This document shows positions 31,764 through 40,165 of a stretch of DNA of 64,000 bases, piece by piece (the first letter of the stretch is position 1; every line of letters begins with the position of its first letter). The stretch covers positions 1 to 64,000 of the forward strand of contig NZ_JABFAM010000011.1 in NCBI RefSeq assembly GCF_013623775.1. Reading direction: 5' to 3'. The stretch is from Rufibacter sp. XAAS-G3-1. GTDB lineage: Bacteria > Bacteroidota > Bacteroidia > Cytophagales > Hymenobacteraceae. Under the pieces are notes generated by a model that ran no database searches, was not told where the DNA came from, and was given only the letters and a program-made list of their open reading frames with translations. A program made the position numbers and the translations under genes.

Positions 31764-32768
31764 TTATACCTGCCCCGGAATCTGCGGAAAGGCAATAAAT
31801 TCGCCTTCGGGGCTGAAGAGCATGCTCATGGGCTCCTCCTGCGGATCACGTAAGATATCTTCCTGGGAGATTCCCCATTTGGCCCACATGGTGGCCAGTA
31901 GTTTGGCGTAGGAACTGTGCTGCCAGGGGTTAAAAATGACGTTGGTGACATCATCAATGAGCGTGTCCATGACCAGATGATCGTCTTGCGGTTTTGTGGC
32001 GCGCACCAGGTAGTCTGGAATCACGTTTAGCAGATACCCGGCGTAGAAAATGCGGGCACTCAGTTCGGCGGCCTGAATGGGCTGCAACTGCTTGAACTCA
32101 ATTTCCTGCCAAACCCGCTTCATGGCATCTTTGATCATGCCGTTGTCTAGCAGACAGGAGACAATGAGCACATTGTCCAGCCGTAGGCTGAACATCATGG
32201 TAGACAATTCATCTCTGAACTCAAACCTGGTGGGCTCTGCCGAGGCATCTACGTCTATCACAAACAAAGAACCCGGAAGGAAATCGGCAAAGGCCATGGG
32301 CACCCGCAGGGATTGGAGCACCCTGAAAAACGCCTGGAACTTCATCAGCATTTTGGGCTGCTCGCTCACGGCGTACTCGGGTTGTACCAGCGGGTTTTGC
32401 TCTTTGATGAGTTCGGTGATCAAGGTGCCGTAGAACATTTTGCCCATCCACTGGAAAAGCAGTTTCGGGTCTAGCGCCCTGATTCCGGTCACGCCTTGGG
32501 CCAGCGCTTTCTGTACCTTTTCCTCTAAGGGTTGCAGGTGCTGGGTCTGGCACTGGTGGCAGCAAGGGATTTTCAGGTCTTGATACGTCACTACGCTTTG
32601 ATCCAGCAGGCGGAGCGGCTCATGGGCAAAACCGTACTCTTCCATCAGCCAGGCGGGGAAAACCGGCGTCTGTTGGTCTGCGCTGATGGTGGTGCCACAC
32701 AGAAAGCAGATATGGTTCCCGAAACGCATTCCCTCAAACGGATCAAAAATGGACAGGTGCTGCGGCAT
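31764..32768 (-). CDS. HNH-like zinc protein, hypothetical
   Basis: 334 residues from ATG 32768 (MPQHLSIFDPFEGMRFGN...). Near the N-terminus CFLCGTTISADQQTPVFPAW, then about 30 residues on IPCCHQCQTQHLQPLEEKVQ: this matches the zinc frame and the P-x-W of HNH nuclease-type proteins, but the catalytic His positions appear to be replaced (Gln, Pro), so activity is doubtful. The remaining 250 residues are helical and unrecognised. The open frame extends to 32906, but that region is family B repeat DNA, so the longer start is an artefact. Confidence 0.65.
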   Translation of the reverse strand: MPQHLSIFDPFEGMRFGNHICFLCGTTISADQQTPVFPAWLMEEYGFAHEPLRLLDQSVVTYQDLKIPCCHQCQTQHLQPLEEKVQKALAQGVTGIRALDPKLLFQWMGKMFYGTLITELIKEQNPLVQPEYAVSEQPKMLMKFQAFFRVLQSLRVPMAFADFLPGSLFVIDVDASAEPTRFEFRDELSTMMFSLRLDNVLIVSCLLDNGMIKDAMKRVWQEIEFKQLQPIQAAELSARIFYAGYLLNVIPDYLVRATKPQDDHLVMDTLIDDVTNVIFNPWQHSSYAKLLATMWAKWGISQEDILRDPQEEPMSMLFSPEGEFIAFPQIPGQV

Positions 32769-32819
32769 AGTGGTAAGGGAAAGTAAAAGGCGTGTTATCA
32801 ACTTTGTGTTTGCTGTTTT

Positions 32820-32932
32820 TAGAGCATGTGTACATTTCATCTTTGCGCTACAAACGGCCATAAAAAGAACCTGCGTTCGCCTTTCTCTGGCCGTTTTCGC
32901 CTGCAAACCTCAAATGTAAACAAGCCCTTAGC
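32820..32932. repeat. Family B MITE-like element, about 113 bp
   Basis: Left end TAGAGCATGTGTACATTTCA, right end CAAATGTAAACAAGCCCTTA; both ends have the same G substitutions relative to other copies, so the pairing has been kept. The interior has the GCTACAAACGGCCATAAAAA block. Confidence 0.8.
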
Positions 32933-33055
32933 TCAATTTGCCAAGATCATAGCAAGAACAGACGGCAAAGATACACACCAGATCGGCTTTAAAACACCCT
33001 CTTGCCTTGGTGGCGCACGTTAAACCAGTATCTCCGTAGAAACCCGGCACGGAAC

Positions 33056-33084
33056 TTGCAAATCCATTCCTATCTATACCTTTA
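33056..33084 (+). promoter_or_regulatory. Two-box promoter of the SIMPL gene, possibly leaderless
   Basis: TTG at 33056-33058, an 18-nt spacer, then TACCTTTA at 33077-33084. The ATG follows after 5 nt, which predicts an almost leaderless transcript. Confidence 0.55.
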
Positions 33085-33089
33085 AAACT

Positions 33090-33803
33090 ATGAAAACTGC
33101 CTTACCCTTCGTTCTTGCCTTTGCGCTCTCTTTTCTTTTCAGTTCTGCCCATGCCCGGCAAAGTCCGTTGCCGCCTTTGGTGAGCACCTCTGGCCTGGGC
33201 GAGGTGAAAGTACAGCCCGACCAACTCACTTTTAGGGTGGGCGTGGAAATACGGGAGAAGACGCTGGAAGAAACCCGCAAAGCCGCTGACCAACGCACGG
33301 CCGCCCTGCTCAGCTTTCTAAAGAAAGCCGGAATAGATGCGAAAGATGTGCAGACCGAGAACCTGTCTGTTTACCCCATTTATTCTGGGCAGGAATACGG
33401 CCAAACCGCTCCGCAATCTTTCCAGGCCAGCAGAACCATCTCGGTTACCCTTAAAAAGCTGGATCGGTTTGATGAGTTGATGGGCGGTCTATACAAAGCG
33501 GGCGCTAACCGCGTGGATGGCATCACCTATGAAACCACCCAACTGAAAAAACACCAGGAGGAAGCCCGCCGGAAAGCCGTGCAAGACGCCCGGCAGAAAG
33601 CGGTGTTATTGGCCTCTGAGCTGGGGTCTAAAGTAGGACGCCCTTACCAGATCAATGAAGGTGGCAACAGCGGCCCCCGGCCCGTTATGTACGGGAAAGC
33701 TGTTCTGCGGGAACAATCTGTCATGGATGCTGGCGGGCCTACCTTAGCCTTGGGTGAAATCACGGTAACCGCCGCTGTAGAGGTGAGTTTCCTGCTGGAA
33801 TAG
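33090..33803 (+). CDS. SIMPL (DUF541) domain periplasmic protein
   Basis: 237 residues with a signal peptide (to about residue 22, SSAHA). SIMPL features: VSTSGLGEVKVQPDQLTFRV near the mature N-terminus, AADQRTAALLSFLKKAGIDAKDVQTENLSVYP, and a C-terminal VTAAVEVSFLLE strand. SIMPL proteins form oligomeric rings in the periplasm, with a proposed stress or signalling-related role. Single gene with its own promoter and a long hairpin after the stop. Confidence 0.92.
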   Translation: MKTALPFVLAFALSFLFSSAHARQSPLPPLVSTSGLGEVKVQPDQLTFRVGVEIREKTLEETRKAADQRTAALLSFLKKAGIDAKDVQTENLSVYPIYSGQEYGQTAPQSFQASRTISVTLKKLDRFDELMGGLYKAGANRVDGITYETTQLKKHQEEARRKAVQDARQKAVLLASELGSKVGRPYQINEGGNSGPRPVMYGKAVLREQSVMDAGGPTLALGEITVTAAVEVSFLLE

Positions 33804-33829
33804 CCCATCGGTTTTTCTCCTCCTTTTCC

Positions 33830-33894
33830 AAAAGTGTGGCGTACACAGAAAGAATGGCCAAAGCGGCGGTTTTCTCTGTGTACGCCACACTTTT
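33830..33894 (+). terminator. Long hairpin terminator
   Basis: Perfect 20-bp arms (33830-33849, 33875-33894) with a 25-nt loop, ending in a run of five T. Confidence 0.8.
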
Positions 33895-34014
33895 TCTATT
33901 CTTTCGCGGTTACCTTATCAACAGAAGCGTTTTTGTTCGGTTTTTGCGAAAACAAGTTAAAATCGGCAACGCCAAACAACCGTTCTCCGTCAAGCAACTA
34001 TCCTGTTTTTTGGG

Positions 34015-34022
34015 TACATTTG
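34015..34022 (+). promoter_or_regulatory. TAnnTTTG (-7) box for rnd
   Basis: TACATTTG ending 7 nt before the rnd ATG; a start site at about 34026 would leave a leader of only about 4 nt. No -33 TTG seen. Confidence 0.45.
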
Positions 34023-34029
34023 GAAGATT

Positions 34030-35178
34030 ATGAAGGAACCTGCATTTACTCTGGAGGGGAAGCCTGTTCATGTGGTGCAAACCGATGAGGCCTTGCAAGA
34101 GGCTGTGTCCCATTTACGCCAGAGGCCAGAGCTTGCCTTAGACCTGGAATTTGACCAACACCATTATACCTATGGTTTCACGCTATGCCTGATCCAGATC
34201 TCTGACGGGCATACCTGCTTTGTCATTGATCCTATTCCGTTAAGTGACCTGCAGCCGCTGTGGGATGTGCTGGAGAACCCGTCTATTGTGAAGATTTTCC
34301 ACCACGCCAACAATGACCTCATGCTCCTGAGCATGCTGGGCTGCCAGGTACGCACGCTGGTAGACACCGCCGTAGCCGCCAAAATCCTGAATTACGCCAA
34401 AGCGGCCCTGGGCACACTACTGGAAGAGGAATTAGGGCTGCAGCTGGATAAATCACAGCAGATGAGCAATTGGAACCAGCGCCCCCTGTCTAAGCGGCAA
34501 TTGGAGTACGCGGCCCAGGACGTTCTGTACCTGCACGCCCTTAAAGACGCAATGGTGGCCAAAATACAGGAACTGGGCCGTATGGCCTGGCTGGAGGAAG
34601 AAGACAAGCTGCTGGAGTCTATCACCTACACCGAGCAGGAAGACCCGCACCTCAAGATCAAGTTCCCGCAGCGGCTTACCCTGCTGCAACAGTTCATCCT
34701 GAAACCCATCTATGACTTCCGGGATCAGTTGGCGCAGAAATGGAACCTCCCGGCCGGGCAAATCATCAACACCAACGCGCTCATGCAACTACTCAGCAAC
34801 CCTGAGCAAAGCATCAATGACTGGCTGTACCATACCAAGGGCATTCACGGGCGGGTGCAGCAAGACCGGTATGAGGAGCAGCTGCAACGCATTCTGAATG
34901 GAGCCCTGCAAGAGGCGAGTAAACGGAAAATCCCCAACCGCATGCCGCCTAACGCTTTTCCGCCCCGGCTCAAGACCCCTGAGACCGAGGCCCGAAGAGA
35001 GTTGCTGTGCACGGTGCAGCGCGCCTTGATTGAACGCTACGGAGCCTATGCTACGCCCATGCTCCTGGATCAAAGCATTATCACCCATTACAGCCAGACG
35101 GGTGAACTGGTTATTTCAAAAAATTATGCGAGAGAGATAGTACAGGCCATGGCCCAGGAACTGCAGATTTCCTTATAA
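34030..35178 (+). CDS. rnd: Ribonuclease D
   Basis: 382 residues. DEDD-type 3'-5' exonuclease: Asp38 and Glu40 in LALDLEFDQ, HHANNDLMLL (third acidic), and YAAQDVLYL (DEDDy Tyr/Asp). The C-terminal part contains an HRDC-like domain (about 205-290; LQQFILKPIYDFRDQLAQKW). RNase D trims tRNA and other small RNA 3' ends. ATG 34030 is the only plausible start. The next gene begins 33 bp downstream on the same strand and may be co-transcribed. Confidence 0.95.
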   Translation: MKEPAFTLEGKPVHVVQTDEALQEAVSHLRQRPELALDLEFDQHHYTYGFTLCLIQISDGHTCFVIDPIPLSDLQPLWDVLENPSIVKIFHHANNDLMLLSMLGCQVRTLVDTAVAAKILNYAKAALGTLLEEELGLQLDKSQQMSNWNQRPLSKRQLEYAAQDVLYLHALKDAMVAKIQELGRMAWLEEEDKLLESITYTEQEDPHLKIKFPQRLTLLQQFILKPIYDFRDQLAQKWNLPAGQIINTNALMQLLSNPEQSINDWLYHTKGIHGRVQQDRYEEQLQRILNGALQEASKRKIPNRMPPNAFPPRLKTPETEARRELLCTVQRALIERYGAYATPMLLDQSIITHYSQTGELVISKNYAREIVQAMAQELQISL

Positions 35179-35211
35179 AGAGCAGCAGTTGGTACAGAAA
35201 CAGCAGGAATT

Positions 35212-35598
35212 ATGCCTAAGAAAAGTCTTGAGTTCGGCTTATACAACTGGTTCCCGGGGTATGGTTACGCCCCTATCCATCCGGCAAACCGCCGGGAGTT
35301 TGAGTCGCTAGAACCCCACAACAAAGTGTTTGAAAAGATTGGCGAGGTAAACGGGTGGCTGCTTTTGCGCTACTCAGACGAGGAGTTCAAGGTGCGCCCA
35401 GACCTTTTCACTTCCATTCAGTGGCTGCCGTTCACCTTCGGGGAATGGGTAAGGCCCGCCAACCAGCCCACCGGCCCCGTTGCCGAGATCACCGATATTT
35501 ACTGGAGCGTCTCTGACGATGCTCCGTTCTTTGCCCTCAAGCAGGGCAAGAGGAGTTTAGAGGGTTTGTACCGCCAAGAGCAGCTTCGCCCGGCATAA
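35212..35598 (+). CDS. Conserved hypothetical protein downstream of rnd
   Basis: 128 residues, soluble, aromatic-rich (EFGLYNWFPGYGYAPIHP...; IQWLPFTFGEWVRP), ending RPA. No domain recognised. Separated from rnd by 33 bp and followed by a terminator, so the two probably form an operon. Function unknown. Confidence 0.7.
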   Translation: MPKKSLEFGLYNWFPGYGYAPIHPANRREFESLEPHNKVFEKIGEVNGWLLLRYSDEEFKVRPDLFTSIQWLPFTFGEWVRPANQPTGPVAEITDIYWSVSDDAPFFALKQGKRSLEGLYRQEQLRPA

Positions 35599-35635
35599 AA
35601 AAAGCCTTCCTTCAATTTTGAAGGAAGGCTTTTTT
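35598..35635 (+). terminator. Strong intrinsic terminator
   Basis: AAAAAAGCCTTCCTTCAA and TTGAAGGAAGGCTTTTT arms with a 2-nt loop and T run, directly after the stop codon. Confidence 0.9.
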
Positions 35636-35707
35636 ACTTGGTTTCTTTCACTTACCTGCTGTGACGCAGCAAGAGACCTCACCTACGGAGAGGGGAACCC
35701 CGCTCAT

Positions 35708-35747
35708 GCGTTTTGGGCCTGTTTTTCGCAAAACAGCCTCAAAACGC
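35708..35747. repeat. Family C palindrome
   Basis: GCGTTTTGGGCCTGTTTTTC and AAAACAGCCTCAAAACGC; it directly precedes the reversed family A part. Confidence 0.8.
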
Positions 35748-35855
35748 GGAATCCTGTGAGATCTTGAAAGTCTCACAGATTCAGAATGAACTGGCGCGAG
35801 ACTCCTCTCTCGAGACTTGGAATGAAGCAAGTCTCCAGACCCGCCGGGAACCACG
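35745..35855 (-). repeat. Family A composite repeat, reverse orientation (partial)
   Basis: In reverse: the TGTGAGATCTTGAAAGTCTC palindrome (35753-35778), ACTGGCGCGAGACTCC, GGAATGAAGCAAGTCTCC and GCCGGGAACC blocks. It faces the forward copy 70 bp away, so this gap holds two opposed A elements. Confidence 0.7.
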
Positions 35856-35924
35856 AACTTCTTTTTAGCTGTGCGTAGAGCGCTTACGCTAACTTTACGC
35901 ACCCTTGGACAGCCAATCTCCTGA

Positions 35925-36127
35925 TTGGTGAGCTATGGGCACAGACGCTCGCAGGTCTAAAGACGCTACAAGGTCTTTTGAAGCAGGCGGTATGGCACGG
36001 TGAACCTATAAAAAAACTGGCGCGAGACTGCAGTCTCGCGCCAGTTTACTTTAAACCTGTGAGGTCTTGGAGACCTCACAGGTTTAAGCGTTTTGGGCCT
36101 GTTTTCCGTAAAACAGCTCTTAAACGC
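35925..36127 (+). repeat. Family A composite repeat, forward, with perfect 34-bp palindrome
   Basis: CAGACGCTCGCAGGTCTAAA and GAAGCAGGCGGTA blocks, then a perfect 34-bp palindrome at 36014-36047 (half-site CAGTCTCGCGCCAGTTT), the 33-nt AAACCTGTGAGG palindrome at 36053-36085 and a family C palindrome at 36088-36127. Confidence 0.8.
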
Positions 36128-36194
36128 CTCAGCTCCTGACCCCTACTATCCAGTGGAGAGGGGCCAGGGGCCGAGGCGTTCTGCGGAAGGTCAG

Positions 36195-37070
36195 TTAAAG
36201 GGCGCCTTTGATTTTATCCATCAATCCTCCGCCCGCAGCGCCGGTCATTTGCTCTACCTGCGCGTGGCCTTCAGGTGCTGGCGGCGGCAAGATTGGAATA
36301 TCGCCCATGGGTTCACCCGGCACCATTTGGAAGGTTCCCTTGCCGTCAATTGACGGGCCTTCAGACCAGCGACCAAACGCTTCCTGGTCTTTGAAGATAT
36401 TGGTCGTCACGAAAGCGTAGTCGAAGCCTTGCACCTCCTCGCTTTGCGGGAAGCTGTTCGGGATTGGGAACTGCTGCCTGAACCCGCCCAGCTCTTCAAT
36501 CACGGCCAGCCATTGGTTTTGGTGCATGGCGTCACGGGCAATCAAAAAGGCCAGCATGTCTTTCATGCCCGGGTCATCTGTGGCTTCCCATAAACGGGTG
36601 GCCAAAACTCGTCCGCTTGCCTCAGCGTGTACGTTGGCCATCATGTCTGAAGCAATGTTCCCCGTAGCGGTTACCCAAGAACCGTTGAACGGCACTCCGT
36701 TCGCATCGGCGGCCATAGCGCCCAAACCAGCGGAAAGAAAGTGCCTAGGATCCATTCCGCCCATGACCGCCCCTACCAGGGGGTTTGAGCCCACAATCTC
36801 ATCTTTCAAGGAGCTGGTGGCACCTTCCAGGTTAAGGGCAACCGCGGTGGCGAGCATTTCAATGTGACTTATTTCCTCGGTGCCCGTTTCCAGGAGCATG
36901 TTCTTGTATTTCACAGGGCCTCTGTTACTCCAGGCCTGGAAAAGATACTGTAAACATACCCTGATTTCTCCTTCAATTCCGCCAATGGCCTGCTGCAACA
37001 TTTTAGCGAATGCCGGATTGGGTTTATCTACCCTTACTTTGTACTGCAATCTTCGATCATGATAGAACAT
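36195..37070 (-). CDS. Manganese catalase
   Basis: 291 residues. The four-helix-bundle dimanganese site is visible: Glu in GGIEGEIRVCLQYL, ETGTEEISHIEML (Glu and His), then HAEASGR and RDAMHQNQW (Glu/His of the second half). A Gly/Pro-rich C-terminal tail follows (ILPPPAPEGHAQVEQ). It dismutates hydrogen peroxide in the cytoplasm. The start MFYHDRRLQYKVRVDKPNP is typical; a GGAAAG stretch precedes the ATG. Single gene with a long AT-rich upstream region, which suggests stress-controlled expression though no operator is recognised. Confidence 0.95.
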   Translation of the reverse strand: MFYHDRRLQYKVRVDKPNPAFAKMLQQAIGGIEGEIRVCLQYLFQAWSNRGPVKYKNMLLETGTEEISHIEMLATAVALNLEGATSSLKDEIVGSNPLVGAVMGGMDPRHFLSAGLGAMAADANGVPFNGSWVTATGNIASDMMANVHAEASGRVLATRLWEATDDPGMKDMLAFLIARDAMHQNQWLAVIEELGGFRQQFPIPNSFPQSEEVQGFDYAFVTTNIFKDQEAFGRWSEGPSIDGKGTFQMVPGEPMGDIPILPPPAPEGHAQVEQMTGAAGGGLMDKIKGAL

Positions 37071-37610
37071 GGGCTTTCCTTATTTAAATGAATTAAAAAA
37101 TTATTCTTACCACATTCTAAACGATCATTATTGTTTTATGGACAAGTATTTTTTCAACTATTACTGAATTAAATGCAACAAAATTGCAATATATATCTTA
37201 AAATATATAACTTTAAATCAGGCAATTGTATAAAAATAAGCACCATATCACCTAGCTGATATAATGCAATTCCTCCTAAAAAACAGTATTTATACGCATA
37301 TATTTCCTGTCCATTTGCAAACAGGGAGATGGAGCAGCAAGTCACCTATTGGGGCCTCATCCTTCTCTTTTGTTTTCACTCTATTTACCCTGAAACAAGA
37401 TCAAATCAGCTGGTCAGAACGGGGGTTGAATCTAGATCCTGCCAGGCACCTGGAGGCTTAAAAATTAAAATAGTGCTACGCATCACAGTTAAATGATAGA
37501 ACAGCCTCCCATTTACCTAAATAGCGTCTTATGTTATTTACTCCTAGTGTTTTAATCTTAAGTCTGTATTTACCGTATACAGGCTTCAACGAAACCAACG
37601 TACCAACACT
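37071..37610. other. AT-rich divergent upstream region
   Basis: 540 bp without a gene between manganese catalase and the small lipoprotein, both reading outward. Very AT-rich (37080-37300) with several TATATA runs. It contains the upstream regions of both genes, but no single promoter box is convincing. No family A, B or C repeat is present, which is unusual for a gap this long here. Confidence 0.5.
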
Positions 37611-37838
37611 ATGAAAAAAACACCAAAAATATTGGCAGCGGCCTTGATGGCAACGGCCTTCGGATTTGCCTCTTGTGAATCAAAAACGGCTCAAAATGTA
37701 GAAAACACCGCTGAATCGGCCGCAGAAGATATAGCCGCCGAAACAGATTCTCTTCTTTCCCCGGCAGATACAGATACTATTAAGGTACAAGATGAGCCTG
37801 TAGATGACGGCGTAGCCGATAAAATGGAGAACCAGTAG
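37611..37838 (+). CDS. Small putative lipoprotein, paralogue of 85-279
   Basis: 75 residues: MKKTPKILAAALMATAFGFA then SCES with the lipobox Cys at about 22, followed by an acidic Ala/Glu/Asp-rich tail with no hydrophobic segment. The CESKTAQ start of the mature part and the tail composition match the product at 85-279. Exported and lipidated by inference. Own terminator downstream. Function unknown. Confidence 0.75.
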   Translation: MKKTPKILAAALMATAFGFASCESKTAQNVENTAESAAEDIAAETDSLLSPADTDTIKVQDEPVDDGVADKMENQ

Positions 37839-37870
37839 AAGGCCATTCGGTCATTCAATCAAAGACTTTG

Positions 37871-37912
37871 CCTCCGTTGGCGGGAACGAATGTTCTTACC
37901 AACGGAGGTATT
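37871..37912 (+). terminator. Intrinsic terminator
   Basis: Perfect 10-bp arms CCTCCGTTGG and CCAACGGAGG with an 18-nt loop, followed by TATTTTT. Confidence 0.8.
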
Positions 37913-37981
37913 TTTGTGTAGGACTGTCTGAAATTATTCAATTTTTTTGTGGCATAATGATATAAACCAGAAAGAAGGTAC

Positions 37982-37989
37982 TATATTTG
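37982..37989 (+). promoter_or_regulatory. TAnnTTTG (-7) box upstream of the STAS-like gene
   Basis: TATATTTG, whose last three bases are the TTG that would otherwise look like a start codon at 37987. Confidence 0.5.
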
Positions 37990-38028
37990 CCTTCCCTCCA
38001 AGAATCAAGAAGAATAAAGCCGTTTGTT

Positions 38029-38487
38029 GTGAATTTTACCAGTCAGAGATCACCGTATACGAACGTGTATGTAGACGCCAGTCTCAATGCCGCCCATGTG
38101 GAGTGTGAGCGGTTTATACCTAGTGCCACTTTCAGGCAAAACCTGCTGTCCATCATAGAACTCATCAAAGCCAAGAAGTTGTTCGCCTGTATCTATGACA
38201 TACGTAAACTGAAGAGCCTGCCGCCCCAAGACCAGGATTGGTTTATTGACGTGGCCTTCCCGCTGCTCATAAAAACGTCTCTGCGTAAGATAGCGGTACT
38301 GGAATCTGCCACCAGTGCCGGCTTACTGGACTTAAACCAACTGGTGTACACCCACTATCCTTCCATTCCCTTTGAGTTGCAGTATTTTGAAGACGTGGCC
38401 TCTTCTTTGGAATGGATCTCCAACCCACTGCCCACCGTAAACGAATCTTCCTTTGCTACCCGTAAAGAAATGGCGCCGGCTTTTTAA
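38029..38487 (+). CDS. STAS/SpoIIAA-like protein, hypothetical
   Basis: 152 residues from GTG 38029 (MNFTSQRSPYTNVYVDASLN...). The frame is open back to a TTG at 37987, but that TTG is part of a promoter box, so it cannot be translated from that transcript. Mixed alpha/beta; LFACIYDIRKLKSLPPQDQDW and the following VAFPLLIKTSLRKIAVLES resemble the STAS/SpoIIAA-like fold seen in Bacteroidota single-domain proteins of this length. Function unknown. Convergent with the dehydrogenase gene that ends 16 bp away. Confidence 0.6.
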   Translation: MNFTSQRSPYTNVYVDASLNAAHVECERFIPSATFRQNLLSIIELIKAKKLFACIYDIRKLKSLPPQDQDWFIDVAFPLLIKTSLRKIAVLESATSAGLLDLNQLVYTHYPSIPFELQYFEDVASSLEWISNPLPTVNESSFATRKEMAPAF

Positions 38488-38502
38488 GGAACAGAACACG
38501 TA

Positions 38503-39732
38503 CTAACGCCTGCTTTGCGTAGAATAGGCGTACTCTTCCAGATACCCGTATTTCCCGCACAGCTTACCGTTCTTGGCGATAGTCGCATTCTTTAAAACGC
38601 CCTCTTTGTCGCCGTTAAACAAATGCGGCAGAATCTTGTCAATTATCTGCCGGCCAAAATCGCGCGACGCGTTTCTGGGCAACTCACAGGGCAGATTGTC
38701 TACCGCCATCACCGTAATGTTCTTCTCAGAGCTGTAGGCCTCCTCCAAATCATTTGTCCAGGGATTGTAGTCAAATGCCGGATCTGCGATGGTGGCCGCC
38801 CGCTTGGTGCACGGGATGGAACCGTCTACGTCACAGGTGATGTCGGCAATGGTGTTGATCCTGAAATCTGGGCGCTGCATGTCTTCCTGGGTGAACAGCA
38901 CGGGGGCCGCCGGGTTCCAGTACGCACACGCCATGAGCAGGTCGGTTACCTTAGCGAACTTCTGGAACGAAGATGTATACAGGTGTGGGCTCTGGTAGAA
39001 ATCCTGAGAGTCCCATACCTCTACATCGGGCCGCACGTGGTAGTCTGAGGAGCGCAGCTGCACAAACACCGGCTCAGAGAACTCTTTGTAGAGGTAATCA
39101 AAGACGCTTACTTTTTTGATGCCCATGCGCTCCAGCACCTCAATGGCCCCCTTCGCCACCCTGCCGCCGCCGGTCACCGCAATCTTGATGCTGGGCAGCG
39201 TTTTCACCTTGAAGAACTCCTCCAGCATGTCTTCCATGTCTTGGCACTGGTGCGCGGGCTTCAGGTGGTAGAGGTTCCATTTACGGCCGTAGGTGAGCAG
39301 GCCGTTGTACGCGCCCACAATCCCGGCCCATCGGCCGAAGGCCACTTCCCGCTCGCCTTGCGCGTTGGTGATGGTCTCGTAATCAATGAGGGTGATCTTC
39401 TTCTCCAGAATGGCTTGCAGCAGCTTCTGATTATGGGCTTGTTTCTTGATGGTGTGCGAAAAGAAGAAATAGGTTTTATTTGGAAGCAACTGGTCTACGG
39501 GCACTTCTTTCACCCCGAACAGGACATCGCAGGAACTCAGGTCTTCTTTCAGCGGAATGCCCAGGTTGGCGTACTCTTCGTCTGAGAAACACCGGATGGG
39601 GCTGGGCTGCACCACCAGTTGCACCTGCGGGAAAGTTTGCAGCACCTCCAGGCATTTTTTGGGCGTGAGGGGCACGCGCTTGTCCGTGGGCACCTTTCCT
39701 TCGCGTAGTACACCAATCTTTATTTTTTCCAT
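38503..39732 (-). CDS. Saccharopine/alanine dehydrogenase-like NAD(P) oxidoreductase
   Basis: 409 residues from ATG 39732. The N-terminal MEKIKIGVLREGKVPTDKRV is the alanine dehydrogenase/transhydrogenase N-terminal signature (Lys and Arg for substrate), AGIVGAYNGLLTYGRKWNLY follows, and a Rossmann motif IAVTGGGRVAKGAIEVLERMG near residue 205 binds the dinucleotide. The layout matches LYS1-type saccharopine dehydrogenases (lysine-forming) and relatives; the exact substrate cannot be told. An extension of the open frame to 39954 is family A repeat and was rejected. Divergent from gcvP. Confidence 0.85.
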   Translation of the reverse strand: MEKIKIGVLREGKVPTDKRVPLTPKKCLEVLQTFPQVQLVVQPSPIRCFSDEEYANLGIPLKEDLSSCDVLFGVKEVPVDQLLPNKTYFFFSHTIKKQAHNQKLLQAILEKKITLIDYETITNAQGEREVAFGRWAGIVGAYNGLLTYGRKWNLYHLKPAHQCQDMEDMLEEFFKVKTLPSIKIAVTGGGRVAKGAIEVLERMGIKKVSVFDYLYKEFSEPVFVQLRSSDYHVRPDVEVWDSQDFYQSPHLYTSSFQKFAKVTDLLMACAYWNPAAPVLFTQEDMQRPDFRINTIADITCDVDGSIPCTKRAATIADPAFDYNPWTNDLEEAYSSEKNITVMAVDNLPCELPRNASRDFGRQIIDKILPHLFNGDKEGVLKNATIAKNGKLCGKYGYLEEYAYSTQSRR

Positions 39733-39774
39733 AGGGCAATGATCCAAGGGCAGGCTGAACCTGACGTTATGCAA

Positions 39775-39922
39775 TTCTGCTGGTGGCTCCTCCCGGCGAG
39801 GCCGGAGACTCGTTTCATCCCGTAGCACGCGGCTTGAGCCCCGCGCCAGTACTTTCTTAACCTGTGAGGTCTTGGAGACCTCACAGGTTTTGGGGCTGTT
39901 TTCCGCAAAACAGCCCCAAAAC
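39775..39922 (+). repeat. Family A composite repeat in a divergent gap
   Basis: CCGGCGAGGCCGGAGACTCG, CGCGCCAGTACTTTCTTAAC, the AACCTGTGAGGTC palindrome at 39857-39887 and, overlapping it, a family C palindrome. It lies between two divergent genes. Confidence 0.8.
39884..39920. repeat. Family C palindrome
   Basis: GGTTTTGGGGCTGTTTTCCG and AAAACAGCCCCAAAAC, nearly perfect. Confidence 0.85.
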
Positions 39923-39985
39923 GCATCAGCGGGATGCCTCCTCTTTACGGGCAAGGAGGCTCTCTCTTGCCAACGGGCAGAGGGA

Positions 39986-40023
39986 GCGTTTTAAGGCTGT
40001 TTCTTTGAAAATAGGGCAAAAAC
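39986..40023. repeat. Family C palindrome
   Basis: GCGTTTTAAGGCTGTTT versus AAAATAGGGCAAAAAC; second copy in the divergent gap upstream of gcvP. Confidence 0.65.
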
Positions 40024-40090
40024 CCTTTTTCCCCTCCTAGCCGGTGCCGCAATTTAAGGGCTCTCTCTGTAAATAGTGAATTTTAACCCG

Positions 40091-40098
40091 TACTTTTG
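40091..40098 (+). promoter_or_regulatory. TAnnTTTG (-7) box for gcvP
   Basis: TACTTTTG, 67 nt before the gcvP ATG; a leader of about 64 nt follows. No riboswitch fold was recognised in it. Confidence 0.5.
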
Positions 40099-40165
40099 TA
40101 AAATCATTTGCACCAAACATTTGTTACAGAGCAAAAGAACTTATCTACCTAAATTCCAGCGATAA

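Noticed and set aside
37264-37461. A 65-residue frame in the AT-rich gap upstream of the small lipoprotein
   Set aside because: No homology features, no promoter or RBS, and composition unlike neighbours.
40099-40165. Glycine riboswitch in the gcvP leader
   Set aside because: The leader is only about 64 nt and shows no recognisable glycine aptamer elements.
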